DNA from: Tillandsia leiboldiana
Taxonomy: Eukaryota; Streptophyta; Magnoliopsida; Poales; Bromeliaceae
Assembly: GCA_029204045.2 (NCBI GenBank)
Contig: CM055063.1
Coordinates: 44,621,345-44,685,344 of the forward strand
Direction: 5' to 3'
Length of the DNA stretch: 64,000 nucleotides
In this document: piece by piece, positions 33,771 through 45,418 of the stretch
Layout of the letters: the number at the start of each line of letters is the position of its first letter
Position numbering within the stretch: the stretch's first letter is position 1
Translations under genes and position numbers: made by a program
The notes under the pieces: generated by a model
What the model saw: the letters and a program-made list of their open reading frames with translations, nothing else
The model's database searches: none
Told to the model about the DNA's origin: nothing

Positions 33771-35300
33771 CTAATCCAACTTTCTCCTTCCCGAAGAAAA
33801 TCGCTTCAAATCATCCTTAAGTTGGAAAATGGTCTTCGTCATCTCCATCTTTTCCTGTCGAGCCTCGGAGTAGAGCTTCAAGAAGTAACTTGCTTTATCC
33901 ACCAGTTTTACGTGTTCCTTCTCGAAATGCTCATTTTTCTCTTGAAGGGAAACATTTACTTTGATCAAGTTATCCCTTTCCACTTCAAGAGCGTTTGAGA
34001 GAGAAGTTGCCCTTTTTACTTCATCTTCGAGATCCTGCAATCTCCCTCTCAAACCCTTGTTTTGCTTTGCCAGTTTCTTTGAATCCTTTAAAAGTTTATG
34101 GTCTTCGGAATTACTCAATTCGTTGTCCGTTGCATTCTTTTCAGCTTGGGAGGAGTTGGACAAGGAATCGAATGTACTTGCCATAAAGCACACGAAAGGT
34201 GAAGTTGTGGACGCGTGGAACGCCGTTGCGTTGTTTTCTTCATCACTGGAAGATGACTCATTTGACGTTGAGGTGTCATCCCAAATGCCGGCTTGCATCG
34301 CTTTCTTCTTCGGCGGATTCTTATTAGGACACTCCGTTGAGATATGGCCGTATCCTCGGCACTTGAAGCATTGGACTTGTCCCTCCAAGCTTTTCTTATC
34401 TTTTAAAAAACTCTCTTGCTTTCTTGACTTGTGGCTTGAAGAACCTTTGCCTTTCTTCGACTTTACGAAGGATGAAGTTTTACTTGAATTACCCCTTCGA
34501 AAGTTTCGGTGAAATTTCCTTGTCAAGAGAGCAAGTTGCTTCTCGAAATCCTCCATAGATAGGTTCTCGTCGTCGTCTGAGGAGGATGAATCCGCGTCTT
34601 CTTCTTTTGTTGTTTTCAACGTAAAACCTGAAGACTTAGAAGATGATGCTTTTCCAGAAGAATAGTTAGTAGGAAATGTCATTTCATATGTTTGAAGTGA
34701 ACCAACTAATTCTTCTACACGGATTTCGTCCGGGTGTTTAATAGTTTCAATGGCCGTAACCTTGGAACAAAATCTTTCAGGAAGAGTCCTTAAAATCTTT
34801 CTTACAACTTTAAATTCTGGAATTTTCTCTCCCAAGTTAGCACATGTATTCACGATGTCTTGCAATCTCATATAATAATCTGTGAAAGATTCATTTTCCG
34901 CCATGAAAATAGAGTCAAACTTGCTCGTAAGCATTTGCAGCTTTTGAATCTTCACAAGGTTTGTTCTCTCATGTGTAACTTGTAGAACATCCCAGATTTC
35001 TTTCGCAGTCTCACATGCCGAGACGCGAGAGAATTCAGTTTGCGACAAAGCATTAAATAAGGCGTTAATTCCTTTGCCATTGTAAGAAGATAAGTCAATC
35101 TCTTCCTTGGTCCATTTCGACCTAGGTTTGATGGTGTGAACATCAACAATAATTTCAGTTGGATTTGACCATCCTAACTCGATTGATTGCCACACCCGTT
35201 CGTCGATGGAAATTAAAAAGGCTTTCATCTGTACTTTCCAGTAGGCATAGTTTGTTCCATCGAAGAACGGGGGTCTGTTGATGTTTCCACCTTCAACCAT
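33771..35300 (-). pseudogene. Sire-1 gag, 509 codons
   Basis: Copia gag: an N-terminal segment FDGTNYAYWKVQMKAFL, the helical capsid-like region (20-210), an acidic Ser-rich linker (215-250), the zinc knuckle CFKCRGYGHISTEC (311-324, complete CCHC) and a long charged C-terminal region predicted to form a coiled coil (about 400-500). It packages element RNA into virus-like particles. The start at 35300 lies 20 bases after the PBS. The TAG at 33771 replaces a Lys codon seen in Sire-2 (KLDKMLGLG), so this is a shortened gag rather than a natural end. Otherwise open. Confidence 0.85.
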
Positions 35301-35319
35301 TGTTTACAACCCTATTCCT

Positions 35320-35331
35320 GCTCCGATACCA
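35320..35331 (-). other. Primer-binding site, Sire-1 second copy
   Basis: The minus strand reads TGGTATCGGAGC, two bases from the 5' LTR, and is complementary to initiator tRNA-Met apart from one base. Confidence 0.88.
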
Positions 35332-35333
35332 CT

Positions 35334-36633
35334 TGTTGGGTTATGTATAATATGGATCTAAATAGGGGAAAAAACACCTAGAGGGGGGTGAATAGGTGTA
35401 AACAATAAACACTCAAAAATCTTTCCGTAATAAAACCCAATGCGGAAATGAAAAATAACACGCAGAGATTTTACGTGGAAAACTACATCACAGGAGTAAA
35501 AAACCACGGGACCGATCACACGGTGAAATCCACTAGAATTATAACATGTACAAAGGTGATATAACGTACTCACACACGACTCAACCTTTTTCCATATGCT
35601 CCTAGTAGATCTTCTCCGCTCGCTCTGCAACGCGCCTCGAATCCACGATTTGCGTCCAACGCCGAATCCACGGCGTCCAACGTCGAATCCACGACGTCTG
35701 ACCGAATCCACGGTCTCCACCAAGTAGTACGTTTCGATCTCACGAATCGTACCTCTCTCCGAATCCACGAGAGCGGTAGCACCTTGAATCCAAGGCCACG
35801 CGAATCCACGCGCCGATTTTGGGGAAAATCGTTATTTTGTTGGTGGTGTTGATCCGCCGAATACTTAGATCAAAGATAGATCAGAAATACCATCTAAGTA
35901 TTCATTAATTTGATTCTACTCAAAATCTGAGTATGAAAACCTAGAATCAAATTAATTAATATAGATGAAGAAATATAGAATTAAATCTAGTTATTTTCTT
36001 TTTTCTCTATATGTGTGGATTTATAAGTTTTTATCCGTTAATATTTTTTCGCCATTTCCCGGAGTATAAAACTTATCGTGGATTACCCTAAAAGATAGAA
36101 TTAGGGTTTATTTATAGGTTAGAAACCATTGGAAGAGGATAAGAATCAAAAACTAACCTTATCTGGAAATTTTCGGGTCGACAGTCGGGACTAGAATAAG
36201 TGTGATCCGGACTGTCGTCAATAAACAGAACATTTCTAGAAAACCATGTTCGGGGTCCGGACCGAAGTAACCACGGTCCGGACTGTTCATGCAGTTTCTG
36301 CAAAATCCACGTTCGGGGTCCGGACTGAAGCAGATGTGTTCCGGACTGGATTTGCGCATGAACTACCATATGTTCGGGGTCCAGACTGTAGTACCCTGAT
36401 CCGGATCCTGAACATATAACATGTCCAGTTTTTGATTTTTATGCGATTAAAAACCCGTCCAAGTGTTTCTACATTATAAGAAGTATTCGGATCACCAAGA
36501 TTATTTAGTAAAACTTACCTGATCCTTTTGAATTATTCTTTCTTGAGATTGAGGTAAATGATTCAACCATCTTCATCTTCAATCTTCAAGACTTAACCAT
36601 TTCACGAAATACGCCAAAACAAAATCCTTAACA
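35334..36633 (-). mobile_element. Sire-1 5' LTR, second copy
   Basis: 1300 bp, TGTTGGG to TTAACA, followed by CACCG (36634-36638). The U3 palindrome array is at 36180-36410, with a TATA box on the minus strand near 36107-36116. Confidence 0.92.
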
Positions 36634-36638
36634 CACCG

Positions 36639-38182
36639 CACGGGCGCCACCCGCGGGTGTGCGCGCCGCGCGGCTTCACGCCGAGCGGGGCACCCGCGGG
36701 CGGCGGCGCCCGCGCGAGCGACACTGCACGGGCGCCACCCGCGGGTGTGCGCGCCGCGCGGCTTCATGCCGTGCGGGGCACCCACGGGCGGTGACGCCGC
36801 GCAGGCAGCATCGCGCGGGGAGCAACCGTGCGTCGTGAACACGCCGCTACGTGATTTCCGTTACGTCGTCAGGTTTTGGGTCTCGTTTTGCGGCATGGTT
36901 TGATTTATCGTTCTTTTGGGGGGCTTCTTTAGGTCCAGGTGCTGAGCGGGAGGGTGTCAAAGTTCAAGGTGTCCCGATCATCACGCATCAAGATGGGTAT
37001 CCTCGCAATAAGTGCTGAATGTCATCATTATAACAAGTATAATAACAAGCCTAATAAAGTAGATGAATTGTATTAACTGTTTAAACCCATCGCATGAGTA
37101 TTTCCTGTTCTTCCATTATTAACTGTGGCGACTGAGTGTCGCGGTGATTGTTACACGCCGGTTTCGGCTATTATGTTCTTGGATGCTTACACGCACACCG
37201 GCGGTTTGGCCACCGATTGGGTGTACTTTTCCGGAATTGTGGTACGTTGACCCGTGTACCCCACGAAAGTAAAGGTGTCGAGTGGGGACCCCTCGCGCTC
37301 GCTATAGGTGCAGCACTAGCACCGTGGAGGGGTTAAAAGCATTACGCAAGTAAAGTGATCGTTCACGAGGGGGTCTTTAGACCTTCCGACAGGTATTATG
37401 TAAAAAAATCAAGGGATGTGGTGACTCATGAGGGGAAAAGCGAAAGGTTCCGGTGTATTCGGTTCGTCTTAACAATACTTTTATTGCTTTGATCATCTAC
37501 TTTATTTGTCACTGACTTTCCCACACTGTGACAGGTCCGACTAGGTGTAGTAGCCGGGACGATGGTGAGGCAGCGTCTAGAGGACATTAGCCATTGAGGC
37601 TTCACATTATCGTTTGTTTGGGTTATCTCATTTCCTTTCTTGTTTAACTGTTAAGTTTCATTTGCTTGATTGTGGACCATTATGGATGTTGGATGGATAG
37701 TTAATTTGGTATTGTGGACTTGATATACTCGTATGGACTTATATGCGGCATGTTTTACACTAAACAAAAGGGTTTCAAAAATACTTTCCAAAACCAAGTG
37801 TCGTGTGGGCACTATCTTGAAAACCTCTGGATTTATCTTTTCAAAAGATGCAGCCGCCTAATTGAGACTCGCGGAATTACTTTGGGAATTTAGGTGTCAT
37901 TTAGACACCGTTCGTAAATCTGCAGTCTCATCTTGATGTTGTGAATGAAACCTTAAGTTTATGGATAAAAGTAGTACTCTCCATCAATGTATTCATTGTG
38001 ACTATGTGGTTAAAGAATAATGTTGTAAATGTGACGCCGTGCGTATACAAAGGAGACTCTGTCCGTTTAAAGAGTGAATTTGTATATGTGGCGGGTCTGA
38101 CGCGCACCGGCAGGAGGGGTTGTTAAGAAAAAAAAAATATATGTACGTTTTCCGCTAATCCTTAAACCTCCGGGGCGTGACA
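36639..38182 (+). mobile_element. Gyp-A 3' LTR right part, second copy
   Basis: Same as 20893-22431, with GC-rich repeats to about 36800 and the end CTCCGGGGCGTGACA at 38182. No gene. Confidence 0.87.
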
Positions 38183-39756
38183 TAGAGTCAGTGTAACTCT
38201 AAGTTAAAAATGGAACGAAAAAATAGAGTTAAGTTAACTCTAGGATTCAGTGAGGAATCAGGAATGTGGGATAAGATCCCAAGGTTAAAGAATTAAACAA
38301 ATATAACCCTAGAAAGTCATAGGGTGTCTGGGCAAATGGACAATAACTTTAACTTCAATTTGAGTTAAATAAATGAAGGTGAAATGTTTAAGAGTCCAGG
38401 AGACTCTCTAGTTATCTTTATGGCGAGACCTAGGATAAGAGGTAAATTGTTTTAAAAGGGCAAAGTTTAAAAGCAAGCTAAAAGTGGCTAAAAAGCATAA
38501 AGAGAATGTAAATGGCGCCTTCGAATTTGAGACTCGTCATTGTGGAGCAGGACTCCCCGGGCAGTTACCCGTCGGACGAGGTACTTTCGAAAGGCTAAAA
38601 GTGAAAGTAAAGAGCTAGATGCTCAAAGGAAAGAGAAAGAGATTCGCCAGTGGCAAAAAGGGAGCTATAAGCTCGAATAAGAAAGAAAAGCAAGTGTTTA
38701 AGTGCAAGAGGCTAAGAACTAAAGTAAAAGGAAAAAGGGAAAAAGAAAAGAAAAGAAAGAAAATATAAAGATAAAACGGGCGGACCTACGGTGAGAAACG
38801 CGGCCCATGTTGGAGTTGCAGGCAGTGCCCCTCTCCCGGGTAGAGACCCATTCGGGACGTTTCTTCCGTAGGACGGGGTAACACTTGCGGGTGTTATCGG
38901 CTACCTTAGAAATCTTATCTTATGGTAGCAGGACTACCGGGCTGGGGCCCGTTGGATAAGAATTTCTGAGGGTTAACTTGAACTAAAGCACCAGAATTTA
39001 AAGAATAAAGAGAAATTAGAGTGGCCAAGGTGGCCGGGTTAGTTTAACCCTGTGTACAGCGGCATTGTGGCCGAGTTGGTGCTTAGTAGCCTAGTATGAC
39101 TAGACAGAGTAGTGCTGGGTCGATGAGTATACACAGATAGTGTAGTGATATATGTATTGCATAGCCGCATTTTGATATTGAGGATTTTAGATTCCTAGCG
39201 CACTATTGTTATTGCTTCCATTGGACCAAGTGGTGTAGGACACTTTTTCTCGGTGGTTGAACCCACTGGGAACTCTGTCGTAGTTCTCACACCCCTTGGG
39301 TGACCTCCCCACAGGTTCAGGTATGGATACAGCGATCGAGACGGTTCAGGTGCAGACGGCGAGGCATACGACAGGGGCAAGAGCCCAGCAGCATAGAGAC
39401 CTAGAGGGTCTAGCAGAGGTATCCCTTTTTATATATTTCTTCAGTGAACCTTGTATGGTGAGGAAATTTATGTAAAACATTTGTAATAATTTTATTTGCA
39501 AGTTCAGAAATGTAAAGCATAATAAATTTAATTCATGGTTCACTCTTCTATGCTTTCATTTCCGCTTTAACTATTTGTTATTGAATGAAAGTTTAAATTA
39601 GTAGTGATTTTTAGTACTCTGATATTGAGCTTCCGCATACACTTGTTGTATTATTATGGATGTTACCGTTCCTTTCGGGTAGTGAAAGGTCATACCCGAT
39701 TGGCGGGTCTGTTGGCGTGCCCGAACCGTACAAATTGGCGGACTCGGGGCGTGACA
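38183..39756 (+). mobile_element. Gyp-C LTR right portion, second copy
   Basis: Same as 22432-23990 with fewer errors. It ends GACTCGGGGCGTGACA at 39756, followed by AGGTG (39757-39761), the expected target duplication. It contains the CCCACTGGGAACT/TAGTTCTCACACC motif (39262-39295). No gene. Confidence 0.72.
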
Positions 39757-41129
39757 AGGTGAGGTAGGCTTGTTGTCGTTGAATGCATTGAATTCCGTCG
39801 TCGGAGGAGGAGACACCGACTGGGGCACAAAAATTGTTCCACTCGAACTAGGACTGTCTCCAGTTCGATTGTATCCAAGGCCCAAACGATTTGTTTGACC
39901 AAGACCAAGCATCTTATCCAACTTGCTCTTTCCAGAAGAAAATCGCTTCAAATCATCCTTAAGTTGGAAAATGGTCTTCGTCATTTCCATCTTTTCTTGA
40001 CGAGCCTCGGAGTAAAGCTTCAAGAAGTAATTTGCTTTATCCACCAGTTTGATGTGTTCCTTCTCGAAATGCTCATTTTTCTCTTGAAGGGAAACATTTA
40101 CTTTGATCAAGTTATCCCTTTCCACGTCAAGAGCGTTTGATAGAGAAGTTGCCCTTTTTGCTTCTTCTTCAAGATCCTGCAATCTTCTTCTCAAACCCTT
40201 GTTTTGCTTTGCCAGTTTCTTTGAATCCTTTAAAAGTTTATGGTAGGCAAAAGCAAAGTCTTCACCTTCGGAATTACTCGATTCATCGTCCGTTGCATTC
40301 CTTTCAACTTGGGAGGAGTTGGACAATGAATCGGATGTACTTGCCATAAAGCATACGTAAGGTGAAGTTGTGGACGCGTGGAATGCCATTGCGTTGTTTT
40401 CATCATCACTAGAAGATGACTCATTGGATGTTGAGGTGTCATCCCAAGTGACGGCTTGCATCGCCTTCTTCTTCGACGGATTCTTATTGGGACACTCCGT
40501 TGAGATGTGACCGTAGCCTCGGCACTTGAAGCATTGGACTTGTCCCTTCGAGCTTTTCTTGTCCTTTGAAAAACTCTCTTGCTTTCTTGACTTAAAGCTT
40601 GAATTTCCTTTGCCTTTCTTCGACTTTACGAAGGATGAAGTTTTGCTAGAATTACCCCTTCGAAAACTTCGGCGAAATTTCCTCGTCAAGAGCGCAAGTT
40701 GCTTCTCGAAATCCTCCATTGATAGGTTCTCGCCATCGTCTGAGAAGGATGAATCCGTGTCTTCTTCTTTTGTTATTTTCAACGCAAAACCTGAAGTCTT
40801 AGAAGAAGATAACTTTCCAGAATAATAGTTAGTAGGAAATGTCATTTCATAAGTTTGAAGAGCACCTACTAATTCTTCTACACGGATTTCGTCCGGGTGT
40901 TTAACTGTTTCAATGGCTGCAACCTTTGGGCGAAATCTTTCAGGAAGAGTCCTGATAATCTTTCTTATAACTTTAGATTCTGGAATTTTCTCTCCCAAGT
41001 TAGCACATGTATTTACGATATCTTGCAATCGTGTATAATAATCTGTGAAAGATTCATTTTCTGCCGTAAAAATTGAGTCAAATTTGCTCGTAAGCATTTG
41101 CAGTTTTTGAATCTTCACAAGGCTTGTTC
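39757..41129 (-). pseudogene. Sire-2 gag, middle and C-terminal part
   Basis: An open frame from the Gyp-B element junction (TSD TGTTC 41125-41129) to the Gyp-C junction. It has the segment KIQKLQMLTSKFDSIF, the CCHC knuckle CFKCRGYGHISTEC, a Ser-rich linker, the coiled-coil tail, and reads through KLDKMLGLGQTN without the stop seen in Sire-1. It keeps an extra EDFAFAYHKLL segment missing in Sire-1 gag. It then ends abruptly at NDNKPTSP where Gyp-C begins; the frame's last 50 codons (39598-39756) are LTR sequence. It was the same frame as 50848-51181 before the Gyp-B insertion. Confidence 0.88.
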
Positions 41130-44100
41130 TGTGAGGACCCGAATTCCCACTTAAAGGCTTATTGATGGATTAGTGGTCTCTAGGAGTGTTTGTGCGCGTG
41201 TCGGGCCCCGGAAATGGATTCCTAGTGTACATGGGAGCAACATTGCTTAACAGGAGGCCCATATTGGGTGATTGAGATTTTTGCGCGCGTATTGGAACCA
41301 AAGAATTGACCCGGCACGAAAAATGGATCAAGTTTACTTTTCCGGGAATTTTCGAGAAATTTTAGAAGTGGATTTGGGCCAAACGGGCATCGGATTTGGA
41401 GTCAGCGTGCGAAAACGGTCAGGATGGACTATTTACTTGTATTTTTCGGAGCCCGGAGGAGAAAACACGGATTTCGAGGCAGCTTGTACTGTTCCAGCGC
41501 CGGCGGGCAGCGGCGGAGCGCGGCGGCGCGGGCTCGGGCAGGCGGCGGAGCGGCCGCGGGCAGGCGCGCGGGCGCGGGCAACCGCGCGGGCAGGAGCGCT
41601 GGCGCGCGGGCAGGAGCGCTGGCGCGCGGGCAGGCGCGCGGTCCACGCGGCCGGCGTGCACCGTGGGGCCGGCCACGCGGCATCTTGTGAGTGGCCGGTG
41701 CTGTAGGCGCGGTCCACAGACTTGGCGCGGGTGCACGGTGGACCGGGGGTGGATACGTGGCAGCTCTTGGTTGGAGAGGTGTTGTGCTCGCGGTCCACGG
41801 GGCGGGGAGTGGTTGCCTCGGGCTGCGTGCCCGACAGGCGCGCATGGGAGTGCGTGGGCGCGACGTGGGCACCACGTGTCGGCACCAGCTTAGGCCACGC
41901 GGCGCAGCGCCATTGGCCGAAATGGCTGTATGCTGTTTGGGTGGATGCGTGGCGGGCTATGGAGGTTTCAGGCGTGAACAGTAACGGGTCGGGCCCGTTA
42001 CTGTAGCAGCCCGAATGTTTCGGGCGCCCGAATTTGGGCCAAAAGTCCAAGTTGTTGGATTATTCGGGCTGGGCCTATAAATAGCCCCTTTGCTCGGGCT
42101 TTTTGGCCCTTTTCCCGAACCCCTCTCCCCTTGGACCCTTCAGCAAAGTTGGAGATCTTCGTGTTGCGCATCTTCTGGCAGAGGCCCGGAATTTTTGGAA
42201 GCCGCGGCGTTGATGATTTCGACATCGTAGCGCGGAGCAACGATCTTTCATCGGAGGCCCGTTATCGCCGCATTTCAGTCTGAGAGGTCCACAGAGCTAC
42301 TCCGACAATATTTTTGGACGATTTCTACGGCATTGGATTCATGAGAGGTACGTCTGCGACTTTTTTGTTGATTATCTTGCAGGATTCTGAGTTCGTGGCA
42401 TGGTTTTCGTGACATTTCTAAGCCGCTGTTTGCTGGTGGAGTTTTTGGACAGCAGTCCCTTGCCGGAATTTTATCTCCGCACTCGAGGGTCGGATCGAGA
42501 CGAGCCTATACACTTTTTGCATCTAGTCGTTGCGAGGATTATCATCATATTTTTCTGGGATTTTTCTGAGGCTTGCCCGAAGGTATACTGTTTCCCCTTT
42601 TACTGTGCAGAGTTTTACAGTTGTGTGGTTGTGAGTTTTTGCGCGCCTGTACTGTGGAATTTGTAACTCGGCCTACGGGGCTCGGATTTGGACGTGCAGG
42701 TACCCGTTTCGAAGGTATCGACGTGACGATCGCCATAGTATTTTTATTGGAATTTTTGGAGGATTCTTTTTAGGTTAAAAAGTGACATCTTTGTGGCTGA
42801 ATTATGAATGTAACTTATTTGGGTAAATTGATGAATTTAAAGTGTAACTGTTGGCTGTGTTTTTGTACCAGGAGGATTTGTTCTGTGTTTTTGTACCATC
42901 GGGGCTGTGGATTAGTAGAGATTGTTGCTCCTAGTGTTTTCAGCTGTGGAACCTTGGACAGTTAGCGTTTTCAGGTGGGTGGCCCTATCTCCAAGATTGA
43001 TGGAATGTGCATTAAATCTTCTATAGTAGGACCATGCATGATAGTGATATTCTTGTGTAGCATGCTAGAATGTGATAGCTGATAATTCTAGAGTTATTTG
43101 TTGATCATGCGAGCTCTTGTTTCCTACTATCCGTAAAATTATTGTTATCTGGGAACTTGACCTAGCACCCCCGTCATATGCTGCATGTGTAACCAGACCA
43201 GTAGAAAAACTCCAACTTGGGCTAGGTTTATTTCTGCTTTAGACATCCACACTTCTATTTCTTTCGTGGACATAGTGTTTTACTCTCCCGGGTAGTGGGC
43301 CGATTGAACGGGATTTTTTTTTACTGTGGGATGCATTTTACACTCGTGCTTGGGAGCAGAGTGGAGTCTGGTAGATGTAGTTGATCGATCATGTGTGGCG
43401 GGAGCCGTTTGGGTAGACGGCGGTCCCGGGATGTGTTGTTTTCTTGTTTTATTATCGCCACTGTGTCAGTGGCAGCTGTATACCAGTGTCAGCAGGACCT
43501 TGAACCCAGAACTGTTTTTGGACACATATATGATTTTAGTCAACCAATATTTTCTTCTAAGCATCGTAGGGTCGCCCGAGTCTGTTCTTGTTTGATTGGA
43601 CAAGGCAATAGCTCTATGAGGCTTGGATATAAAACTTGTTTTCCAGTGTTTTCCTAAAAGGAACTAAAAATCATTAAAGATGGATTTCTTTCAGATCAAA
43701 TGGCTTTCAGAAAGAAATGTAACATTTTTTCTATAAATTAACCACTCGAGATGTTTCGAGTGGTCTGGGTTCTAAGGTCTGCCTTTTCCTTTGGGACGAG
43801 AACAACGAGAGGCTATGCCTAGAGCCTGTTCTTGTTTGATAGGGTTGTAGGTTCTAGTCTTTCGGGTTTCCCGGATCCTTTAATGTTGTCTGTTGTGGGG
43901 TTTATCTTGTCAGTGAGACTGCAGGTTGGGTTGATATTCTGTTGTTGGGAACCGTCGAGGTTGACGGTGGTCCCGGGTCGTTGAGTGTTGTCCGACCAGT
44001 TTAGTTAGCCCTGAGTGGTGGGTTGATCCTGGCTATGGAGTATCTCCAGCCAGTGTGTTTTGTGCTGTGAGTTATTGGAGAGACTAGTGTCTCGTGGTCG

Positions 44101-45115
44101 TGAGAGCTGATCAGCTGAGTCGTCGAGAGTGCTCCAACCGTTGTGCGAGATGTTTGAGGATCCTGAGTTTTTCCATGCAGAGCGTGAGCGTGGATTTTGA
44201 CTATAGCCTGCAGTGCCACCTGAGCGACAGAGTGCGCGGATACCTTTTCCTCGGTGGGGTCGCGCCCCTCGAGAGCCACGCCCGGGGTGGATCTGTTACT
44301 TTTGTATCGCGACTTGTCGACGCCGTCCCTCTGACTGAGCCAGTTTTGGCAGTTACGGACGCAGTCCCTCTGGCTGAGCCAGTTTTGCCAGCTACGGACG
44401 CCCTACGTAAGTCCGGTAAGTCCGTTCCTCCGCGATGTAACGGCAGTAGGTAGGCGCAGGCTTGACTAGACCCGATGAGGCAGTCAGTTCAGATTGGGTG
44501 ACTATACTGATATGTTAGTAGATGCACCATGTTATCATCTGTTCCACTTTTTGAGCATCTAGATAGGGGCATAGTAGCTGTAGAGTTATTCAATTCCAGC
44601 TCTTTTCTTTAGTATTTCATTTGTTACAGCATGCCTCTAGTAGACTTAGTGGGCAGACCGTTGGGCTTGTTGACGGCACCCACTGAGAACTACTGTGGGA
44701 TGTAGTTCTCACACCCGTTGTGGTGTATTTTTCCACAGGGACGTCTTCTCCTGTTCCTGCTGCTCCAGTTGCTGCTTCTCTAGATCGAGGTAAGGGAGTC
44801 GCGAGCTAGATCCCTACCAGTCGTCGTCCAGAGAGTAGATGTACCATTATTATTTTGCAGAGTTTTTTGTCGAGAGACCTTGTAGTGAGGTATAGAGTTG
44901 TACTTTTCTTTCATTGCTAAGAGAGACTTATGTATTTTTGATGAGGACTTTGTGTTGTATATTTTATTTCTAGCAGTTTACTTTCAGCTCTGATATCTGT
45001 TTAGTACAGTATCTTCCTTTTTCCAGGTTTGGCGCTTCGTCTATATGGGGTTCACTATATGGGCGGCAGATCTGTTGGCGAGCCCGGGTCGCAGTTTCGA
45101 CCCCGGGCCGTGAAA
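41130..45115 (+). mobile_element. Gyp-B 5' LTR (3986 bp)
   Basis: Starts TGTGAGGACCCGAATTCCC. The end is GGGCCGTGAAA, where relatives have GGGGCGTGACA, so the terminal CA is mutated to AA. U3 contains a GC-rich island (41510-42000) with repeats of GGGCAGGAGCGCTGGCGCGC. TATAAATA is at 42076-42083. Two adjacent hairpins (43695-43763) and the CCCACTGAGAACT motif (44676) occur in R/U5. No gene. Confidence 0.9.
42070..42083 (+). promoter_or_regulatory. TATA box of Gyp-B 5' LTR
   Basis: GGGCCTATAAATAG, the same 14-mer as in the inner solo LTR at 5800-5813. It is preceded by GCCCGAATGTTTCGGGCGCC. It is absent from this element's 3' LTR because of the internal deletion. Confidence 0.7.
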
Positions 45116-45123
45116 GATTAGAG

Positions 45124-45135
45124 TGGTATCAGAGC
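45124..45135 (+). other. Primer-binding site of Gyp-B element
   Basis: TGGTATCAGAGC, the exact initiator tRNA-Met complement, eight bases after the 5' LTR. It lies in the context GATTAGAGTGGTATCAGAGC typical of plant gypsy elements. Confidence 0.93.
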
Positions 45136-45418
45136 CTAGGTTTTAGGTCATTGAGGACTTAGAAACCCTAGGCTTGTGGTTGGACATTAGGATGACTACG
45201 TGAGAGTCGTGACTTTTAGCGAAAGTCCTGATTGAGTTTTATATCTCTCCGAAAGGGATGGGATGAGTAAGTGGCATGTTTATTCTCCTAAGCGATTATG
45301 TTGGCTGCAGACAACATAATGCTATGGAATGGATGACATGTCTTAGACTTTTGCTGGATTGGGTCGAGCGTTGTTTGGTACTGTCCTGATGTTTGCTTGT
45401 GGATTGCTGGTGGGCACG

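Larger units (their letters stand above)
25520..36633 (-). mobile_element. Sire-1, second assembled copy (better quality)
   Basis: Runs from the Gyp-B junction through the 3' LTR (to 26545), internal region (26546-35333, 8788 bp) and 5' LTR (35334-36633). CACCG at 36634-36638 is the right target duplication. Its outer 280 bp of 3' LTR lies before the gap, at 1852-2131. Gene order on the minus strand is LTR, PBS, gag, PR-IN-RT-RH, ORF3, PPT, LTR; integrase before RT is the Ty1/copia order. Confidence 0.92.
25415..41090 (+). repeat. Large direct repeat, copy 2
   Basis: Second copy of 9485-25313. The first 100 bases after the gap carry extra small errors compared with copy 1 (for example GAGCCGGTCGCAG versus GAGCCCGGGTCGCAG). 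The rest is cleaner and keeps longer frames. It is the better template for annotation. Confidence 0.9.

Noticed and set aside
41419..42050. Frames of up to 205 codons in the Gyp-B 5' LTR
   Set aside because: GC-rich U3 repeat composition; absent in part from the 3' LTR because of the deletion.
43326..44453. Frames of 88-119 codons repeated at 49065-50180
   Set aside because: They lie in the R/U5 part of both Gyp-B LTRs and are repeated only because LTRs are repeated; no domain, and the frames change between copies.
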